Shown: piece by piece, positions 1 through 7,841 of the stretch
Layout: every line of letters begins with the position of its first letter
Numbering within the stretch: position 1 is the first letter of the stretch
Notes under the pieces: generated by a model
Seen by the model: the letters and a program-made list of their open reading frames with translations, nothing else
What the model was told of the DNA's origin: nothing
Databases searched by the model: none
Source of the DNA: Flavobacterium sp.
Lineage (GTDB): Bacteria; Bacteroidota; Bacteroidia; Flavobacteriales; Flavobacteriaceae
NCBI RefSeq assembly: GCF_025352015.1
Contig: NZ_JANXUG010000046.1
Location: 1-33,997 of the forward strand
Reading direction: 5' to 3'
DNA: 33,997 bases
Position numbers and translations under genes: made by a program

Positions 1-438
1 CCTTTGATGGATATTCATAAAATCATGAGTATCTTGCCTCACCGTCCGCCATTTTTATTTATTGACAGAATAATTGAAATGTCAGACAAACATGTGGTTG
101 GGATGAAAAATGTCACCATGAACGAAGGTTTTTTTGTAGGTCATTTTCCTGAAGCTCCAGTGATGCCTGGCGTAATAATTGTAGAGGCGATGGCGCAAAC
201 AGGCGGAATTTTAGTTTTAAGTACTGTTCCCGATCCCGAAAATTATTTAACATTTTTTATGAAAATAGATAATGTAAAATTCAAACACAAAGTGCTTCCT
301 GGCGACACTTTGATATTCAAATGTGAACTAATTACTCCAATAAGAAGAGGAATTTGTCACATGCAAGCCAAGGCTTATGCCAATGGAAAACTGGTAGCCG
401 AAGCAGAGTTAATGGCACAAATAGCTAAAAAACAATAA
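1..438 (+). CDS. fabZ: LpxC/FabZ bifunctional protein, C-terminal FabZ part (5' partial)
   Basis: The visible part is a complete (3R)-hydroxyacyl-ACP dehydratase (hot-dog fold) domain, which removes water from 3-hydroxyacyl-ACP in fatty acid elongation. The catalytic pair is clear: His in GHFPEAPVMPG (about residue 47 from base 4) and Glu in VEAMAQ (about residue 61). The frame has no stop before the window edge and reads Pro-Leu-Met-Asp at the first bases. In Bacteroidota this domain is normally the C-terminal half of an LpxC-FabZ fusion, LpxC being the UDP-3-O-acyl-GlcNAc deacetylase of lipid A synthesis. I infer the fusion because the LpxC half would lie outside the window. A free-standing FabZ starting at TTG 4 or ATG 7 cannot be excluded, but the open upstream frame and the lpxA gene one base downstream favour the fusion. 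Confidence 0.88.
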   Translation, partial: PLMDIHKIMSILPHRPPFLFIDRIIEMSDKHVVGMKNVTMNEGFFVGHFPEAPVMPGVIIVEAMAQTGGILVLSTVPDPENYLTFFMKIDNVKFKHKVLPGDTLIFKCELITPIRRGICHMQAKAYANGKLVAEAELMAQIAKKQ

Positions 439-439
439 T

Positions 440-1225
440 ATGAATCAACCTTTAGCCTACGTACATCCTGGAGCAAAAATTGCCAAAAATGTAGTGATAG
501 AACCTTTTACAACCATTCATAATAATGTTGTTATAGGTGATGGAACTTGGATAGGTTCTAATGTCACCATTATGGAAGGCGCACGAATTGGTAAAAACTG
601 CAACATCTTTCCGGGTGCGGTAATTTCGGCAGTACCACAAGATTTAAAATTTGGTGGAGAAGAATCGCTTGCGGTAATTGGCGACAATGTAACTATAAGA
701 GAATGTGTTACCATAAACCGCGGAACAATTGCATCAGGTCAAACCAAAATAGGAAATAATTGTTTAATCATGGCAACAGCACATATTGCTCATGATTGTC
801 ACATTGGCGACAACGCTATTATTGTAAATGGGGTGGCACTCGCAGGACATGTAATTGTGGGTAACTTTGCCATCATTGGCGGTTTAGCTGCAATTCATCA
901 ATTTATCCATATTGGTGATCATGCCATGATTTCTGGTGGTTCTTTAGTACGAAAAGATGTTCCTCCCTATACAAAAGCGGCAAAAGAACCACTTTCGTAT
1001 GTAGGCATCAACTCTGTTGGCTTACGCCGAAGAGGATTTACATCAGATAAAATCAGAGAAATTCAAGACATTTATAGAATTTTGTATCAAAAAAATTATA
1101 ACACTTCGCAAGCTGTCGGTATCATTGAAGGCGAAATGTCGGCTTCTCCAGAGCGTGACGAAATTCTGGATTTTATCCGAAACTCCTCAAGAGGAATTAT
1201 GAAAGGATATTCAGGAGCCTATTAA
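440..1225 (+). CDS. lpxA: Acyl-ACP--UDP-N-acetylglucosamine O-acyltransferase LpxA
   Basis: First enzyme of lipid A synthesis: it moves a 3-hydroxyacyl chain from ACP to the 3-OH of UDP-GlcNAc in the cytoplasm. The 261 residues match the usual family length. The N-terminal two thirds is a left-handed beta-helix of hexapeptide repeats (VIGDGTWIG, ARIGKNCNI, KIGNNCLI and others). The family signature AHIAHDCHIGD at about 114-124 contains the likely catalytic base His118 (His125 in E. coli). The C-terminal helical part carries GLRRRGF and a Tyr-rich helix typical of LpxA and absent from LpxD. ATG 440 lies one base after the FabZ stop, so the two are co-transcribed and probably translationally coupled. 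Sharing the acyl-ACP pool with FabZ makes the pairing functionally sensible. Confidence 0.96.
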   Translation: MNQPLAYVHPGAKIAKNVVIEPFTTIHNNVVIGDGTWIGSNVTIMEGARIGKNCNIFPGAVISAVPQDLKFGGEESLAVIGDNVTIRECVTINRGTIASGQTKIGNNCLIMATAHIAHDCHIGDNAIIVNGVALAGHVIVGNFAIIGGLAAIHQFIHIGDHAMISGGSLVRKDVPPYTKAAKEPLSYVGINSVGLRRRGFTSDKIREIQDIYRILYQKNYNTSQAVGIIEGEMSASPERDEILDFIRNSSRGIMKGYSGAY

Positions 1226-1326
1226 ATTAGTATTGGTTAGAAGATATTCATTAGTTTAAAAATAAAATTAAAATACAATTATTAATAACGATTCGTAAAT
1301 CGTAAATCAAAAATCACATATAAATA

Positions 1327-1893
1327 ATGGCATCTACATCAGATATTAGAAACGGATTATGTATAAAGTACAACCACGATATTTACAAAATTATCGAATT
1401 CCTTCACGTTAAACCAGGAAAAGGACCAGCATTCGTTAGAACAAAATTGAGAAGTTTAACCAATGGAAAAGTGTTAGACAATACTTTTTCGGCTGGACAC
1501 AAGATTGAAGAAGTGCGTGTAGAAACGCAAAACTTCCAGTATTTATATGCCGAAGGAGATCAGTTTCATTTTATGAATACTGACTCCTACGAACAAATTA
1601 CTTTGGATAAAAAAGTGCTTGATGCTCCCGACTTGTTAAAAGAAGGAACCGTTGTAATGGTTCAGATTAATACCGAAACAGATTTGCCGCTTTCTGTAGA
1701 TATGCCAGCTTCTATCGTTTTAGAAGTTACCTATGCTGAACCAGGAGTAAAAGGAAATACCGCTACCAATGCCACAAAACCTGCAAAAGTAGAAACAGGA
1801 GCATCTGTAAATGTTCCGTTGTTTATCAATGAAGGTGATAAAATTAAAATTGATACAGCAACAGGTTCTTATATGGAAAGAGTGAAAGAATAA
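1327..1893 (+). CDS. efp: Translation elongation factor P
   Basis: EF-P binds ribosomes stalled at proline runs and promotes peptide bond formation. The 188-residue length, the three-beta-barrel organisation and the N-terminal KOW-like start fit the family. The tip loop reads HVKPGKGPAF with Lys32 at the position that is modified in many bacteria (beta-lysylated Lys34 in E. coli; rhamnosylated lineages have Arg instead). No gene for a modifying enzyme (EpmA/EpmB or EarP) is visible in the window. It sits 101 bases after lpxA, in an A+T-rich gap with no clear terminator, inside an otherwise lipid A gene set. That arrangement is, to my knowledge, common in flavobacteria. Start chosen at ATG 1327, which gives the normal N-terminus. 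Confidence 0.96.
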   Translation: MASTSDIRNGLCIKYNHDIYKIIEFLHVKPGKGPAFVRTKLRSLTNGKVLDNTFSAGHKIEEVRVETQNFQYLYAEGDQFHFMNTDSYEQITLDKKVLDAPDLLKEGTVVMVQINTETDLPLSVDMPASIVLEVTYAEPGVKGNTATNATKPAKVETGASVNVPLFINEGDKIKIDTATGSYMERVKE

Positions 1894-1978
1894 TTATTTG
1901 AAGATTAATAGATTTGAAGATTTGAGAATTATTAAATCAACTTCAAATTATCACATTTTCAAATTTTCAAATTAAATA

Positions 1979-2908
1979 ATGAAATTCACTAAACCACATA
2001 CTTTAAAAGAAATCGCAGCCATTATTGGATGCCAATATAAGGGTGCTGATGATTTCCCTGTAGAAGGCATGAACGAAATTCATGTGGTAACTGCGGGTGA
2101 TATTGTTTTTGTAGATCATCCAAAGTATTATGACAAAGCATTACAATCGGCTGCCACAATTGTTTTGATTAATAAAGAAGTAGATTGTCCAAAAGGAAAA
2201 GCTTTATTAATTTCTAAAGATCCTTTTAACGATTTTAACACCTTAACTAAACATTTTCGTCCTTTTGAAGCTGCTAATTTGAGCATTTCACATTCGGCAA
2301 CTATAGGTGAAGGAACTGTGGTGCAACCCAATTGTTTTATAGGAAACAATGTATCTATTGGTAAAAACTGTTTGTTGCATGCCAATGTAATCGTGTATGA
2401 CCATACCGTTATTGGTGATAATGTAATTATACATTCGGGAACAATAGTAGGCGCAGATGCTTTTTATTATAAAAAACGTCCTGATGGTTTTGACCAATTG
2501 CTTTCGGGCGGAAGAGTTGTCATACAAGACAATGTGGGAATAGGAGCGTTGTGTACAATAGATAAGGGCGTTACTGGCGATACTATCATAGGAGCTGGAA
2601 CAAAAATAGACAATCAAGTACACGTGGGACATGATACTATAATTGGTAAAAAATGTTTGATTGCAGCACAAACTGGGATTGCGGGCTGTGTAATTATTGA
2701 AGATGAAGTAACCATGTGGGGGCAAGTGGGCACCACCAGCGGAATTACTATTGGTGCGAAAGCCGTTATTTTGGGACAAACTGGTGTTAGCAAATCGTTA
2801 GAAGGAGGAAAAACCTATTACGGAACTCCAATTGATGAAGCCCGTGAGAAAATGAAACAATTTGCTAACCTCAAGAAAATCCCCGAAATTTTAAACAAAA
2901 TAAAATAA
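1979..2908 (+). CDS. lpxD: UDP-3-O-(3-hydroxyacyl)glucosamine N-acyltransferase, LpxD-type
   Basis: LpxD adds the second, N-linked 3-hydroxyacyl chain to UDP-3-O-acylglucosamine in lipid A synthesis. Residues 1-100 form the LpxD-type N-terminal UDP-binding domain. Residues 101-270 are hexapeptide repeats of a left-handed beta-helix. The family catalytic histidine is His218 in [11 protein letters not shown] (His239 in E. coli), with His215 three residues before. The C-terminus is a short helix. At 309 residues it is slightly shorter than typical E. coli LpxD (341). Flavobacteria usually carry another lpxD upstream of lpxC, so this may be a second paralog. The sequence shows an intact active site, but whether it acylates the same substrate is not decided here. 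It lies 85 bases after efp. Confidence 0.85.
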   Translation: MKFTKPHTLKEIAAIIGCQYKGADDFPVEGMNEIHVVTAGDIVFVDHPKYYDKALQSAATIVLINKEVDCPKGKALLISKDPFNDFNTLTKHFRPFEAANLSISHSATIGEGTVVQPNCFIGNNVSIGKNCLLHANVIVYDHTVIGDNVIIHSGTIVGADAFYYKKRPDGFDQLLSGGRVVIQDNVGIGALCTIDKGVTGDTIIGAGTKIDNQVHVGHDTIIGKKCLIAAQTGIAGCVIIEDEVTMWGQVGTTSGITIGAKAVILGQTGVSKSLEGGKTYYGTPIDEAREKMKQFANLKKIPEILNKIK

Positions 2909-2910
2909 AG

Positions 2911-3270
2911 ATGAGTGCTAAAAAAATAGTTCAAGAATTTTACAAATCAGATGCTTTGTTAGAAGTTGAAACTGTTGCCAATCTTTTGCATCCAGAAATA
3001 ATCTTGGAATGGCACAGTACTACAGGTTTTTTGAAACTTAACTATACCGAAATCATTAATTTGACTACCCAATTAAGCAAAGCTTACGTACGTTCAAAAT
3101 CGAGGATTACGCATATCATAGAAGACCATAACACGGTTGCCGTGAGGTATGATCACTATGTAAAAACTATAGAAAATCCCAGAGAAGAAATGCTGTTAGC
3201 ACACTTCATGGTGATTTGGGAACTAAAAGATAATAAACTTTATAGAGGCTATCAGATGAGTCAGTTGTAA
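2911..3270 (+). CDS. SnoaL-like / NTF2-fold protein
   Basis: A 119-residue protein with the pattern of the SnoaL/NTF2 cone-shaped fold: an N-terminal helix (KKIVQEFYKSDALLE), then an acidic His-Pro segment (LLHPEIILEWHSTTGF), and a C-terminal beta-strand run ending in a substrate-pocket-like tail. Such folds can be small hydrolases or isomerases, or simply binding domains. No catalytic residues can be assigned with confidence. ATG 2911 follows the LpxD stop after two bases, so it is co-transcribed with the lipid A genes. A promoter-like element of sucD lies just downstream. Function unknown; a link to lipid A is only positional. Confidence 0.7.
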   Translation: MSAKKIVQEFYKSDALLEVETVANLLHPEIILEWHSTTGFLKLNYTEIINLTTQLSKAYVRSKSRITHIIEDHNTVAVRYDHYVKTIENPREEMLLAHFMVIWELKDNKLYRGYQMSQL

Positions 3271-3310
3271 AATACTAATCACTAATTACCGATTACTAGT
3301 TCGTAATTTC

Positions 3311-3318
3311 TACTTTTG
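3311..3318 (+). promoter_or_regulatory. Bacteroidota-type -7 element upstream of sucD
   Basis: TACTTTTG matches the TAnnTTTG -7 consensus of the Bacteroidota housekeeping sigma factor. It lies 36 bases before the chosen sucD start at 3355, giving a leader of about 30 bases. I see no clear TTTG -33 box at the expected distance, so confidence is moderate. It also argues against the ATG-like start near 3316, which would overlap the promoter. Confidence 0.5.
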
Positions 3319-3354
3319 CAACACAAAAAACAAACACCAATAAACAAATACACT

Positions 3355-4227
3355 ATGAGCGTTTTAGTCAATAAAAATTCAAAAATAATAGTACAAGGAT
3401 TTACAGGAAGCGAAGGAACTTTTCATGCAGAACAAATGATTGATTACGGAACCCAAGTTGTAGGTGGCGTTACCCCGGGAAAAGGTGGTTCGACCCATTT
3501 AGACCGTCCCGTTTTTAACACCGTAAAAGATGCCGTAGCAAAAGTGGGCGCTGATACCTCTATTATTTTTGTTCCTCCCGCCTTTGCTGCCGATGCCATT
3601 ATGGAAGCTGCCGATGCTGGAATTAAAGTGATTATTTGCATCACCGAAGGAATTCCGGTTGCTGATATGATTAAGGCTTACGAGTATATCAAAGAAAGAG
3701 ATTGCAGACTAATAGGACCAAACTGCCCTGGAGTAATTACTCCCGAAGAAGCCAAAGTAGGCATTATGCCCGGCTTTGTTTTCAAAAAAGGAACCGTTGG
3801 CATTGTATCAAAATCGGGGACACTTACATATGAAGCAGCAGACCAAGTTGTAAAGCAAGGAATGGGAATTACTACCGCAATAGGCATTGGCGGTGACCCT
3901 ATTATTGGAACAACTACTAAAGAAGCCGTTGAGTTGTTGATGAACGATCCCGAAACAAAATGTATTGTAATGATAGGAGAAATAGGTGGTCAACTAGAAG
4001 CAGATGCCGCCAAATGGATAAAAGCCAATGGCAATCGCAAACCAGTTATAGGTTTCATTGCAGGTGAAACCGCCCCAAAAGGGAGAACCATGGGACATGC
4101 TGGAGCCATAGTAGGCGGTGCCGATGATACTGCCGAAGCTAAAAAACGCATCATGAGAGAATGCGGTATTCACGTGGTAGATTCTCCTGCTGAAATTGGC
4201 AAAAAAGTAAAAGAGGTTATGGGATAG
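3355..4227 (+). CDS. sucD: Succinate--CoA ligase (ADP-forming) subunit alpha
   Basis: Alpha subunit of succinyl-CoA synthetase, the substrate-level phosphorylation step of the TCA cycle. The N-terminal CoA-binding Rossmann domain has [14 protein letters not shown] and GGVTPGKGG. The phospho-histidine is His248 in [10 protein letters not shown], with Glu209 in the IGEIGG loop as its usual partner. The 290 residues equal the family norm. The frame can be extended 13 codons upstream to 3316, but those codons overlap a promoter element and have no homologous counterpart that I recognise, so ATG 3355 ([14 protein letters not shown]) is preferred. The beta subunit gene (sucC) is not adjacent, a split layout that I believe is usual in flavobacteria. 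Confidence 0.96.
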   Translation: MSVLVNKNSKIIVQGFTGSEGTFHAEQMIDYGTQVVGGVTPGKGGSTHLDRPVFNTVKDAVAKVGADTSIIFVPPAFAADAIMEAADAGIKVIICITEGIPVADMIKAYEYIKERDCRLIGPNCPGVITPEEAKVGIMPGFVFKKGTVGIVSKSGTLTYEAADQVVKQGMGITTAIGIGGDPIIGTTTKEAVELLMNDPETKCIVMIGEIGGQLEADAAKWIKANGNRKPVIGFIAGETAPKGRTMGHAGAIVGGADDTAEAKKRIMRECGIHVVDSPAEIGKKVKEVMG

Positions 4228-4497
4228 TCATTTGCAAACACCAACTAATCTTCAAATTAACACTTAAAAAGTTTCGGGTTGCCAAAGCTTTTTTTTTACG
4301 CAAAAACTACTAATAGAGATCGCTAGAGTATCGCAAAATGCGCTTTTGACGCTAAACGCATTGCGTTATATTCTGTTATTGCGACTAGCAATACTGTCCT
4401 TAAACCATAGTAATGCTTTTGAAATAACAGAATTTTCACTTCCGACTGTTGGCATGCTGGCAGGTTGAGGCTATTTGAGGTTATAATAATAACCTTT
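4228..4497. other. Non-coding stretch after sucD, probably decayed DNA
   Basis: No convincing gene. It has an imperfect inverted repeat near 4331-4366 (CGCAAAATGCG facing CGCATTGCG), a T9 run near 4289, and a palindrome AGGTTAT-AATA-ATAACCT at 4478-4495. Short open frames on the minus strand show no recognisable domain and overlap the IS21 remnant, so I treat them as chance. Base composition is locally less A+T-rich than normal intergenic DNA here, which fits eroded coding or mobile DNA. Confidence 0.4.
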
Positions 4498-4839
4498 GAG
4501 GTGAACCTCCTAAAATTACTTGACACATTTTGGAATACAATAGAACACGCAAAGAATATTTCGAGCGAATAAATACAGGAGTTAATTGCAAAGATAATTG
4601 CTGGAGAATACAATAACCCAAGATCATATAACATGTGTACACCTCAAACATTAAAGATACTTGGTATAACTGAATTGGATTTATTTCAAAAGGCATGTTC
4701 ATTATGCATCGATAATGGCGTAATCCCAAAAACTATATTCTCTATATTAACAGACTCGCATCATATCCGCTCTAGTTTAGATAAAAATTCTGGTGGTCAA
4801 TTTTACCAGAATTGGGTGGTCATTTTAAACTATAATTAG
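4498..4839 (+). pseudogene. IS21-family IstA transposase, C-terminal remnant
   Basis: A frame beginning about 4498 resembles the last ~110 residues of an IstA-type transposase. The best part is YNMCTPQTLKILG followed by LDLFQKACSLCIDNGVIPK and TIFSIL. It fits the IstA tail pattern in which a Tyr-x2-Cys helix is followed by a helix containing Lys/Asn-Ala-Cys and a final 'NIL' helix. An in-frame TAA at 4570-4572 interrupts it, and there is no DDE catalytic region upstream, so it cannot work. The frame runs directly into the terminal repeats and stops inside them at 4839. There is no IstB (ATPase) gene. The family assignment comes from remembered pattern, not alignment, and rests partly on the repeats next door. 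Confidence 0.5.
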
Positions 4840-4886
4840 GTGGTCACTTTAAATCGGAATTGGTTGGTCAATATAGTCGGAATTTG
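4792..4886 (+). mobile_element. IS21-family element end: four tandem terminal repeats
   Basis: GGTGGTCA occurs at 4792-4799, 4815-4822 and 4839-4846, and a variant TGGTTGGTCA at 4861-4870, so the period is 23-24 bases. Each copy is followed by an A+T-rich spacer that often ends in GGAATT or GAATTG. Multiple direct repeats at the ends are a hallmark of IS21-family elements, and GGTGGTCA-type ends are familiar in Bacteroidota members. Only one end is present. No matching left end was found upstream, so the element is a deletion remnant. Confidence 0.65.
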
Positions 4887-4902
4887 CATCTTAAAATAAA
4901 CA

Positions 4903-5279
4903 ATTAAAAATATAATACTTATTTTATTTCTTTTTCCTTCGTATGTTTCAGCGCAAACAATGAAACCGATATTATCGAAATTAATAGAGTATTAAAAGAA
5001 AAAACTCCCGCATATTGTGGCTATCAAAAAGCTTATGGTGTTTTTAAGTTTGAATTACAAGAAAGTGTTGAAAATTTTAAGAAAGGCGATATTATTTTTA
5101 TTGTTCAAGTATGCCCGACAGATGATATGGAAATGCCTGTAAGCGAATATGAAAACAACAAAGTTTATACATTATTAATTGGAAGTGTGGCAAACGGCAA
5201 ATCTTCTGAAATTGGTCAAAATGTATGTGAAAAGTTTTATCCAAAAGAGAAGCCGAAAAAATTTTGGTATGGTGACTGA
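4903..5279 (+). pseudogene. Frameshifted gene for a small secreted protein, start lost next to IS21 end
   Basis: Two overlapping frames together make one plausible protein. The first (from about 4903) encodes a signal peptide, ILILFLFPSYVSAQT, but has no ATG and meets a stop soon after. The second frame opens at about 4955 and encodes the mature part (NNETDIIEINRVLKEKTP... to a TGA at 5277-5279), with no start of its own until far inside. A single indel near 4950-4965 would join them. The missing start codon lies within about 20 bases of the IS21 terminal repeats, which suggests the insertion removed it. The mature part has Cys residues (YCGYQK, VQVCPTDD, NVCEKFYP) and a beta-strand-rich look. 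I do not recognise the family. A sequencing error could account for the frameshift but not for the absent start. Confidence 0.55.
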
Positions 5280-5357
5280 AATCAAAAAATAATTACCGCA
5301 AACAGCCACAACCGTTGCACAACCTCTCAAAAAGTAAACTTTCAAATTAAACATAAA

Positions 5358-5394
5358 AAAAAGCCGCTTCAAATACGTTTTGAAGCGGCTTTTA
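5358..5394. terminator. Bidirectional rho-independent terminator
   Basis: Perfect 14-bp stem AAAGCCGCTTCAAA (5360-5373) / TTTGAAGCGGCTTT (5379-5392) with a five-base loop, A run on the left and T run on the right. It lies 20 bases beyond the stop of the minus-strand YHYH gene and ends the metal-related operon. It also insulates that operon from the decayed region on the left. Confidence 0.9.
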
Positions 5395-5413
5395 TTGTTG
5401 GAATGGCTTGTAG

Positions 5414-6754
5414 TTATTTGTTAATAATTATTTTAAATGACTTGCTATCCTTACCATCAGCAACTTTTAGAAAATAAATTCCGTTATAAACGGTAGCCAA
5501 ATCAAAAACGCTCAAAGTGCTTCCTTGCAAAATTTGTTGTGTTTTAACTACTTTGCCAAGCGCATCAAGCAACGAAACTTCCAAATTATCGGCTAGCATA
5601 TCACTCTGGATGGCGACAAATTCTTGAGCAGGATTTGGATAGACTTTGATATTTAATGAAGACAAATTAAAATCAGCATTTGACAAAGTGTACGGTGTGG
5701 TGCTTTCTGTTATCGAAGTTACTTTGACAGCTGTTTTAATACCATAAAATGTGGGACCTACCACATATGGGTACGCCGAATTATGATTGGCATCTACTGT
5801 GGTGAAGTAACAATAAATACCCGATGGATAGTCGGGCGTTATACAAAACCTTCCGTTGTGCACATCTAGATAACTAGCGTCCAAGGGGTGCGCAACATAT
5901 TCGTAATCTTCTCTAAAATAACCTAGAGGATAAGTAGCACTTACCGCAGGACCATCGAGTACATCAGTACCATCTGCCCAAACTGTTCTGGTAATAATGT
6001 TTCGGTATTGGTACCCCGATTTCATGCGAACAATACCTCCAGTTCCATCAGCATTTGCATAACCATAAGCTCCATAAATAGGGAAACCATCATAAGCAAA
6101 ACCTAATAGCGACGAATGTACAGAAGGGTTAATTACATACAAACCGTCTGAAGGATAGGTGCTGCAAACCGTAGAGATTACCACTAAATCTAAATTAAAA
6201 GCACTCGGATTTTGATGATGATGATAATTGCCCATAGCAGGATGCGCCTTGGCACAGTCAAAACCCAATCTTTCGCCCACCACGGCATCTCTATTCCATT
6301 TGCCATCACCCATACCACCGCTAGGACCACCGGCTAATGAACTTGTAGAATTTTTCCAAGAAACTCCGTCCCGATAATCAAACAACGCCACACCGTTGAT
6401 AAACAAACCAATATTACCGCCAGTTGTAGCGGTGGCCGTTCCTGTGTTTTGGATTGGATTTAAAGGCATTTTAAAAATTGCACCATTTTGTGAAGTTGCC
6501 AACGAAGGATTTCCATCTAAAAAAGGTCCCGTGATATAAGCCGGAATGCAATTCGTAGTTACATAAGCCCAATTTGTGGAGTACTGCACCGTTTGTACAT
6601 TGGCAGCAACCGCATCGGTAATAGGAGTGGAGTTGCCCGAAACATAATGACGTCCTGTTATACCGGTAGTATTACGCAACCATTTTGTAATTGCTGGATT
6701 GGTTTGTGAGTAGGAGAAACTAACAAATAATAAAAGTAAAAATGTATTTTTCAT
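5414..6754 (-). CDS. YHYH-domain protein with T9SS type A sorting domain
   Basis: Secreted protein of 446 residues. The start at 6754 gives a clean signal peptide (MKNTFLLLLFVSFSYSQT); a longer frame upstream would overlap the preceding peroxidase gene and hide the signal. The middle holds a YHYH-type domain with the naming motif present as NYHHHQNPSAFN, followed by GFAYDGFPIYGAYGYAN, a stretch I associate with this family. The last ~80 residues are a type IX secretion sorting domain (KVYPNPAQEF ... NGIYFLKV ... KSFKIIINK), so the protein should cross the outer membrane and be surface-attached or released. Many His, Tyr and Trp residues suggest metal binding, which fits its place as the last gene of the MbnP/di-heme peroxidase operon. 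Biochemical role of YHYH proteins is not established to my knowledge. Confidence 0.85.
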   Translation of the reverse strand: MKNTFLLLLFVSFSYSQTNPAITKWLRNTTGITGRHYVSGNSTPITDAVAANVQTVQYSTNWAYVTTNCIPAYITGPFLDGNPSLATSQNGAIFKMPLNPIQNTGTATATTGGNIGLFINGVALFDYRDGVSWKNSTSSLAGGPSGGMGDGKWNRDAVVGERLGFDCAKAHPAMGNYHHHQNPSAFNLDLVVISTVCSTYPSDGLYVINPSVHSSLLGFAYDGFPIYGAYGYANADGTGGIVRMKSGYQYRNIITRTVWADGTDVLDGPAVSATYPLGYFREDYEYVAHPLDASYLDVHNGRFCITPDYPSGIYCYFTTVDANHNSAYPYVVGPTFYGIKTAVKVTSITESTTPYTLSNADFNLSSLNIKVYPNPAQEFVAIQSDMLADNLEVSLLDALGKVVKTQQILQGSTLSVFDLATVYNGIYFLKVADGKDSKSFKIIINK

Positions 6755-6821
6755 AAGCTTTTGATTTAAGTATAATTGTTTAGACGTAAGATGTTTTAAA
6801 TTCTTATGGTGTATTTTAAAT

Positions 6822-7841
6822 TTATTCTTTTGGAAAACTATAACGTTTGTCAAAAAGAAATTCTTTGTCTGTCAGCGTTTGCAAAAATGCCACCAGATCT
6901 ACTCTGTCGTTATCAGAAAGGTTCATAGGTTTGTCTAATTCTTTAGGTAAGGTTTTATCATGACCTAATGAATTATAATGTTTTATCACTTCTGTTAATG
7001 TTTTGAATCGTCCATCATGCATATACGGAAATGTAAATTGAATATTTCTTAAAGTTGGTATTTTAAACCGTTGTTTATCTTCTAATTTTCCTGTGATTTT
7101 TATACGTCCATAATCAGGAAGAGTAGCATCTATTTTTAAACCATTATTTTCAAATTTGTCCCCCATAAATAATGGTTCTTTGTGACAAGAAGCACAATTG
7201 AATCTGAATAATTTATAACCTTTTTGCTCCATTTCAGTAAAAGTAGTTTCCTTGTGCATTACTTTATCATATTTTGAATTTGTAGAGGTAAGCATCACCG
7301 TAAACTGTGCCAGCGCTTTTAACAATCTTTGGCTCGTTACTTTTTCATCACCAAAAGCTTTGCTAAATAACATTTTGTATTTATCACTTCGCTGCAATTT
7401 TGCAATTACATTTTCAAGTTTTTCATCCATTTCTAACGGATTAGTGATAGGATTTATAGGTTGCACTTCTAAATTGTTCACGCCTCCATCCCACATAAAA
7501 TCTTTATTCCAAGCCAAATTTATTAATGCCATTGCATTACGAGTACCGATTTTCCCATCAATGCCATGACTCACTTGATGATCTACATGGGAAAATCCAG
7601 TTTGTTGCAAATGACAACTCTGGCAGGAAATGGTATTATCTCTTGATAAAATTGGGTCGTAAAATAAGTTTCTCCCTAGTTGAAATCCCTCTTCGGTTAA
7701 AGGATTACTTTTGAAATCATATTTAGGTTTTGGCCAAAAACTGGGAATTTCAAGATATAATGGTGTGGTAAATTGGCTGGTAAACCCCAAACCAATTACA
7801 ACAATATAAGTTGTTAGACTATATTTCAAATACCATTTCAT
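6822..7841 (-). CDS. Di-heme cytochrome c peroxidase family protein, MbnH/MauG-like
   Basis: A 339-residue periplasmic di-heme protein. An N-terminal hydrophobic segment (residues 5-22) is a signal or anchor. Heme motifs are CQSCH (73-77) and CASCH (216-220), and the second domain has PYMHDGRF. Family members either reduce peroxide (CcpA type) or carry out long-range oxidation of a partner protein (MauG, MbnH). Its start codon overlaps the stop of the MbnP-like gene (ATGA, 7838-7841), the pairing seen for MbnH and MbnP. In that known pair MbnH oxidises a tryptophan of MbnP to kynurenine. I therefore infer an MbnH-type role here, while a classical peroxidase remains possible. The gene after it encodes a secreted YHYH protein. 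Confidence 0.85.
   Translation of the reverse strand: MKWYLKYSLTTYIVVIGLGFTSQFTTPLYLEIPSFWPKPKYDFKSNPLTEEGFQLGRNLFYDPILSRDNTISCQSCHLQQTGFSHVDHQVSHGIDGKIGTRNAMALINLAWNKDFMWDGGVNNLEVQPINPITNPLEMDEKLENVIAKLQRSDKYKMLFSKAFGDEKVTSQRLLKALAQFTVMLTSTNSKYDKVMHKETTFTEMEQKGYKLFRFNCASCHKEPLFMGDKFENNGLKIDATLPDYGRIKITGKLEDKQRFKIPTLRNIQFTFPYMHDGRFKTLTEVIKHYNSLGHDKTLPKELDKPMNLSDNDRVDLVAFLQTLTDKEFLFDKRYSFPKE

Noticed and set aside
1894..1978. Repetitive TTTGAAGATTTGAGAATT / CAAATTTTCAAATT text between efp and lpxD
   Set aside because: Looks like ordinary A+T-rich flavobacterial intergenic repeats, with no regular unit spacing, so neither CRISPR nor a binding array.
2288..2779. 163-codon open frame on the minus strand inside the lpxD-type gene
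   Set aside because: It lies wholly opposite a gene with intact catalytic motifs, its translation is low-complexity Ser/Tyr/Asn-rich and shows no domain. Long antisense frames are common opposite hexapeptide-repeat genes.
4323..4634. 103-codon minus-strand open frame in the decayed region
   Set aside because: No start context, promoter or recognisable family; it overlaps the IS21 IstA remnant on the other strand, which explains the sequence better.
4792..4870. Four regularly spaced repeats considered as a CRISPR array
   Set aside because: Repeat units are only 8 bases with 15-16 base similar spacers and sit beside a transposase fragment, which fits IS21 ends and not CRISPR.
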